Assembly: GCF_006715085.1 (NCBI RefSeq)
Contig: NZ_VFMM01000001.1
Span: 2,728,001-2,792,000 of the forward strand
Source: Kribbella jejuensis
GTDB lineage: Bacteria; Actinomycetota; Actinomycetes; Propionibacteriales; Kribbellaceae
DNA: 64,000 nt
Reading direction: 5' to 3'
The first letter of the stretch is position 1. The number at the start of each line of letters is the position of its first letter. Below are positions 60,941 through 64,000 of this stretch, piece after piece. Position numbers and translations under genes: made by a program. Below the pieces are notes generated by a model. The model saw only the letters and a program-made list of their open reading frames with translations, did no database searches and was not told the DNA's origin.

Positions 60941-62277
60941 TTCGCGAGGTCCTTCAGTACTGCGGCCAGGGCGTCGACGCCGGCGAGGCAGTCGTCCATT
61001 TCGGCGTACTCGGCCGGGGAGTGCGAGATGCCGGTGGGGTTGCGGACGAACAGCATCGCGGTCGGGATGCCGGCGTCGGAGAACACGCCCGCGTCGTGGC
61101 CGGCGCCTGTCGGCAGCACCGGGGCGCCGCCGAGTACGTCGGCCAGGCGGTCCCGCAGGCCGGCCGGGAAGTCGACGATCGGGGACACGGATTCGGGGGT
61201 GACCTCGAGCGTCGTGCCGTCGCGTTCGGCGCGTTCGGTGGCTTGCTTGGTGATTGCTGCGAGCAACGATTCGAGCGTGGCGGTGTCGGCGGCGCGGGCG
61301 TCGAGCCAGGCGGTGACCTGGGACGGTACGGCGTTGGTGCCGTTCGGCTCGACCGACAACCGGCCGAACGTCGCGCGGGCGCCGGCCAGGCGGGCCTGTT
61401 TGTTCGCGGCGAGGGCGGTCATCGCGTACGTCAGCATCGGGTCGTGGCGGTCCTCCATCAGCGTCGTACCCGCGTGGTTAGCCTCACCGCCGAATGTGAA
61501 CCGGTACCTTCCGTGCGGCCAGATGGAACTCGCCACGCCCACTGGTGCCGTGAGTCCTCGTCCTTGCTCCACATGCAGTTCCACGAAGGTCCCCATCCGC
61601 TTCAGGAGCGGTGAAGGACCTACCCCAGCCGGATCGATCCCCGCCTTCTCCAACGCTTCCCCGAGCCCGACACCTGAGCGGTCCTTCAGTTGCAGAGCCT
61701 TGTCCGCAGACAGGACCCCAGCCGCGATCCGGGACCCCAAGCAAGGCATCCCGAACCGCGACCCTTCCTCCTCCACAAAAGCCCCGATCCCGATGGGCAC
61801 CCCCGGCTCGAACCCCTCCGCCCGCAACCGATCCACAGCCGCGAGCGCCGACACAACCCCGAGCGGCCCATCAAAAGCCCCACCATCAATCACCGAGTCC
61901 AGATGACTTCCGGTCACGATTCCCGGCCGGGCAGCCGGCCCTCCGGCCGGCTCCCCGGCCGGGGTTGGGTAGGAAGCCCCGGACCGGCGGGTCGGGTCGG
62001 AAACCCCGGACCGGTAGGCCGCACCGGCATCGACCGGGGTGTGTTCACCGCCCGCGCCGGGAGCCGGCCGGTCGGCCGGCTCTCGGCGCGGTTCCCACCA
62101 GGCGATGAGGTTGCCGATGCCGTCGGATTCCACCGACAGGTTGCGGGTGGCGCACTGGTCCAGGAACCAGTGCGTCGCCTCGCGTTCGGTGGGGGTGTAG
62201 CCGCCACGGGTGTAGCCGCCTGTCTCCGGGTCACGGCCGATGGCGGACTGGTCCGCCCACAGGGACTCGAAACTCAA
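60937..62277 (-). CDS. M20-family amidohydrolase (allantoate/N-carbamoyl amino acid type) with insertion
   Basis: A 446-residue binuclear zinc amidohydrolase of the allantoate amidohydrolase/carbamoylase type. Metal ligands: His and Asp in GSHLDSVIDGGAFDGPLG, Glu pair in VEEEGSRFGMPCLGSR, His in VELHVEQG and His in ISHSPAEYAEMDD. Normal members have about 400 residues; residues about 63-118 here are a low-complexity Pro/Ala/Gly/Arg insert coded by GC-rich repeats. Within the hut operon it may act as the N-formyl-L-glutamate amidohydrolase that is otherwise missing (inference). It overlaps the binding-protein stop by four bases. Confidence 0.87.
   Translation of the reverse strand: MSFESLWADQSAIGRDPETGGYTRGGYTPTEREATHWFLDQCATRNLSVESDGIGNLIAWWEPRREPADRPAPGAGGEHTPVDAGAAYRSGVSDPTRRSGASYPTPAGEPAGGPAARPGIVTGSHLDSVIDGGAFDGPLGVVSALAAVDRLRAEGFEPGVPIGIGAFVEEEGSRFGMPCLGSRIAAGVLSADKALQLKDRSGVGLGEALEKAGIDPAGVGPSPLLKRMGTFVELHVEQGRGLTAPVGVASSIWPHGRYRFTFGGEANHAGTTLMEDRHDPMLTYAMTALAANKQARLAGARATFGRLSVEPNGTNAVPSQVTAWLDARAADTATLESLLAAITKQATERAERDGTTLEVTPESVSPIVDFPAGLRDRLADVLGGAPVLPTGAGHDAGVFSDAGIPTAMLFVRNPTGISHSPAEYAEMDDCLAGVDALAAVLKDLAK
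61924..62091. repeat. GC-rich repeat insert inside the M20 gene
   Basis: A 168-base in-frame segment full of CCGGCCGG palindromes. It contains a 27-bp direct repeat (GGAAGCCCCGGACCGG at 61972 and GGAAACCCCGGACCGG at 61999), which codes for the nine-residue repeat YRSGVSDPT/RRSGASYPT. Confidence 0.6.
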
Positions 62278-63197
62278 GACAGTGGGTTCTTCGACAGCCA
62301 GTCCTTCGCGACCGCGTCCGCGCTCTCCTTGCCGACGTCGATCCGCTTGACCAGGTCGGTCAGCGCGTCGGTGGTCAGCTTGGCGTCGACCGCGTTCAGC
62401 GTGGCGACGACGTCGTCGGACTTGTGGTCGGTCCGGATCAGCGGAACGATGTTGTTCGGCGGCAGGATGTGCTCCGGGTCCTCCAGCTGGACCCAGCCCT
62501 TGTCCTTGATCACGGCCTGCGTGGTGAACAGGTCGGTCACCTGGATCGTGTTGTCCTCCAGCGCCTTGATGCTCAGCGGGCCACCCGCGTCCAGCGTCTT
62601 GTAGTCCTTGAAGTCGACGCCGTACTTCTCCTTCATGCCCTTCAGCCCGGCGGTCCGGACCTTGAACTCGGAGCTGCCGCCGGCGACCAGGTTCTTGCCC
62701 TTCAGGTCACCGATCGACTTCAGGCCGTACTTGTCCGCGGTCTGCTTGGTGACCACGATCGTGTCCTCGTCGGTGGCCGGCGACATCTCCAGGATCTCCA
62801 GGCCCGGCGTCAGCGCCTTCTTCAGCGCGTCGTACGCCTTCTGCGGGTCGGTCTCCGTGGAGTTCTTGTCGAAGTACGCGAGCGAGGCGCCGGTGTACTC
62901 CGGCACCAGGTCCACGGACCCGTCCTTGATCGCGGCCATGTAGGTCTCGCGGTTGCCGATGTTCGGCTTCTTCTTCACGTCGATGCCCTTGGCCGCGAGC
63001 GCCTGGCCGTAGATCTCCGCCAGCAGCTGGCTCTCGGAGAAGTCGGCGGACCCGACGGTGATGCTCGTCACCTTGGACGGTGCGGGCGAGGACCCCGCGT
63101 TGTCGCTGCCGAGCTGGTTGCCCCCACCCCCACAGCCGGCCAGGCCGAGCACCGCCACGCCGGCGATCGCAGTACGGATGAGTGTGGATCTCAACAC
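62274..63197 (-). CDS. Glycine betaine/choline-type ABC transporter substrate-binding lipoprotein
   Basis: A 307-residue lipoprotein: signal peptide with lipobox VLGLAGC (Cys about residue 22), Gly/Ser-rich linker, then an OpuAC-like binding domain (ITVGSADFSESQLLAEIYGQALAAKGI, GNRETYMAAIKDGSVDLVPEYTGASLAYF, VADKYGLKSIGDLKGKNLVAGG). It captures osmoprotectants such as glycine betaine, choline or carnitine outside the cell and passes them to the permeases encoded upstream. Because it shares an operon with hut genes, histidine or a related betaine (for example ergothioneine or hercynine) is also possible (inference). Confidence 0.9.
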   Translation of the reverse strand: MLRSTLIRTAIAGVAVLGLAGCGGGGNQLGSDNAGSSPAPSKVTSITVGSADFSESQLLAEIYGQALAAKGIDVKKKPNIGNRETYMAAIKDGSVDLVPEYTGASLAYFDKNSTETDPQKAYDALKKALTPGLEILEMSPATDEDTIVVTKQTADKYGLKSIGDLKGKNLVAGGSSEFKVRTAGLKGMKEKYGVDFKDYKTLDAGGPLSIKALEDNTIQVTDLFTTQAVIKDKGWVQLEDPEHILPPNNIVPLIRTDHKSDDVVATLNAVDAKLTTDALTDLVKRIDVGKESADAVAKDWLSKNPLS

Positions 63198-63276
63198 GAG
63201 AGCCTCCAGTGTTCTCGTTCAGCCACCGGCCGGTGCCGATGGATGTATCTCAAGTTCATCAGGTCGGTCGGACAGT

Positions 63277-63927
63277 TCAGCCGAGTTTCAGCCCCGGCGA
63301 GACGGTGAGCCTTCCGATCAGCGCGAACAGGGCGTCCAGCAGCAGCGCGAGCAGGGCCACCAGCAGCGCCCCGGTGAACATCTGCGGGAAGTCGCGCAGC
63401 TTCAGCCCGTCGATCACGTACCGGCCGAGGCCGCCGAGCGAGACCAACGCCGCGATCGTCGCGGTGGACACGATCTGCAGCGTCGCGCTCCGCACGCCCG
63501 AGATGATCAACGGCATCGCGATCGGGATCTCCACCTTGGTCAGGATCTCGCGTCCGGTCATCCCCATCCCCCGCGCGGCGTCGATCGTCGCCGGATCGAC
63601 ACCTGAGATCCCGGCGTACGTCGAGGCGAGGATCGGCGGGATGCCCAGCGCGACCAGCGCGATCAGCACCGGCAGGAAGCCGATCTGGTTGGTGAGCAGC
63701 ACCGCGAGCATCAGCAGTCCGAGGCTCGGCAGCGCCCGGGCCGCGTTGCCGGCGTTGATCGCCAGGAACGCGCCCCGCCGGGTGTGCCCGATCCGCAACC
63801 CGATCGGCAGCCCGATCAGGACGGACAGACCGAGCGCGGCAAACGTGTACCAGAGGTGCTGGAGGATCCGGGCCCAGATGCCTTCGTTACCGGACCAGTT
63901 GAACGGGTCGGTCAGGTACTGCCACAT
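63277..63927 (-). CDS. ABC transporter permease (OpuCB/CD type)
   Basis: A 216-residue permease with about six membrane helices, single-domain type of the betaine/carnitine/choline transporters. Conserved blocks are IWARILQHLWYTFAALGLSVLIGLPIGLRIGHTRRG, LPSLGLLMLAVLL and the cytoplasmic EAA-like loop STYAGISGVDPATIDAARGMGMTGREILTKVEIPIAMPLIISGVRSA, which docks on the ATPase. ATG at 63927 follows the upstream gene by one base. Seventy-nine bases separate it from the binding-protein gene. Confidence 0.92.
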   Translation of the reverse strand: MWQYLTDPFNWSGNEGIWARILQHLWYTFAALGLSVLIGLPIGLRIGHTRRGAFLAINAGNAARALPSLGLLMLAVLLTNQIGFLPVLIALVALGIPPILASTYAGISGVDPATIDAARGMGMTGREILTKVEIPIAMPLIISGVRSATLQIVSTATIAALVSLGGLGRYVIDGLKLRDFPQMFTGALLVALLALLLDALFALIGRLTVSPGLKLG

Positions 63928-63928
63928 G

Positions 63929-64000
63929 TCAGACCACCTCCGCCACAGGCCGGGCGACCCGGGCCCAGGGAGTGAGCGCCCGTTGCAAGGTCACCAGTAC
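63929..64000 (-). CDS. End of an upstream gene, probably a second ABC permease (partial)
   Basis: The last 23 codons (LVTLQRALTPWARVARPVAEVV, then TGA at 63929-63931) lie in frame to the window edge. The amphipathic LQRALTPWAR is typical of the C-terminus of the paired permease of these transporters, though the end of the ATPase cannot be excluded. It ends one base before the next ATG (63927). Confidence 0.6.
   Translation of the reverse strand, partial: VLVTLQRALTPWARVARPVAEVV

Overview
The window is high-GC DNA (around 70% G+C) with strong G/C third-position bias. It carries an HspR-type dnaK-grpE-dnaJ-hspR operon with HAIR operators, SARP, TetR, MarR and GntR regulators, many GTG starts and leaderless promoters. 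This points to a soil actinomycete. Gene content (resorcinol/hydroxyquinol catabolism, many secreted and sugar-related proteins, DUF3151, an actinobacterial class II aldolase) fits a Propionibacteriales genus such as Kribbella, but that name is inference. No rRNA, tRNA, CRISPR array or insertion sequence was recognised. Both ends cut through genes: an AraC regulator on the left and an osmoprotectant-type ABC permease on the right.

Layout. 0-8.3 kb: AraC C-terminus, MFS exporter, ComB-like phosphatase, DUF3151, HNH nuclease, an orphan AbiEi-like protein, class II fructose-bisphosphate aldolase, a DasR-like GntR regulator divergent from a sugar-phosphate SIS protein, and a VOC protein. 8.3-8.9 kb: a gene-free C-rich stretch with a 147-bp degenerate tandem repeat. 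8.9-13.6 kb: an IclR regulator divergent from an operon for maleylacetate reductase, intradiol dioxygenase and FAD phenol hydroxylase, which together make a resorcinol to hydroxyquinol to maleylacetate to 3-oxoadipate route. 13.6-22.4 kb: GH13 enzyme coupled to a FUSC membrane protein with a divergent MarR, a SpoU methyltransferase, DedA, a large SARP/NB-ARC/TPR regulator and LemA. 22.4-26.7 kb: pyrE, the tdh-kbl threonine catabolic operon, a lipoprotein and a VapBC pair.

26.7-45.6 kb is a mosaic of single genes and divergent regulator/target pairs: an AlkZ-like protein, aldo/keto reductase, two LysR regulators, a secreted DMFase-like protein, NAD(P)-binding protein/TetR, SDR, HAD phosphatase, FadR-type regulator, secreted beta-helix protein, DHA2 exporter/MarR, DapC-like aminotransferase, ArsC-like protein, a stand-alone GyrB-type ATPase and a RibD-like reductase. 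45.6-57.2 kb is heat-shock centred: clpB and the dnaK operon each have a HAIR element upstream, with a two-component system, a GT87 mannosyltransferase and an acetyltransferase between them. 57.3-64 kb holds an acetyltransferase, a phosphoribosyltransferase with an unclear start, and a minus-strand run in transcription order of ABC permeases, glycine-betaine-type binding protein, M20 amidohydrolase, hutF and hutI (histidine degradation).

General patterns. Convergent genes overlap at their 3' ends by a few to 55 bases. Several genes start directly at a GTG six bases after a TAnnnT -10 box. The last 100-300 bases of many genes are C-rich and G-poor on the coding strand, which could mark Rho-dependent ends. 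Two metabolic enzymes (maleylacetate reductase and the M20 amidohydrolase) carry in-frame low-complexity insertions. I found no convincing new multi-gene defence or mobile system; the best leads are listed as findings.
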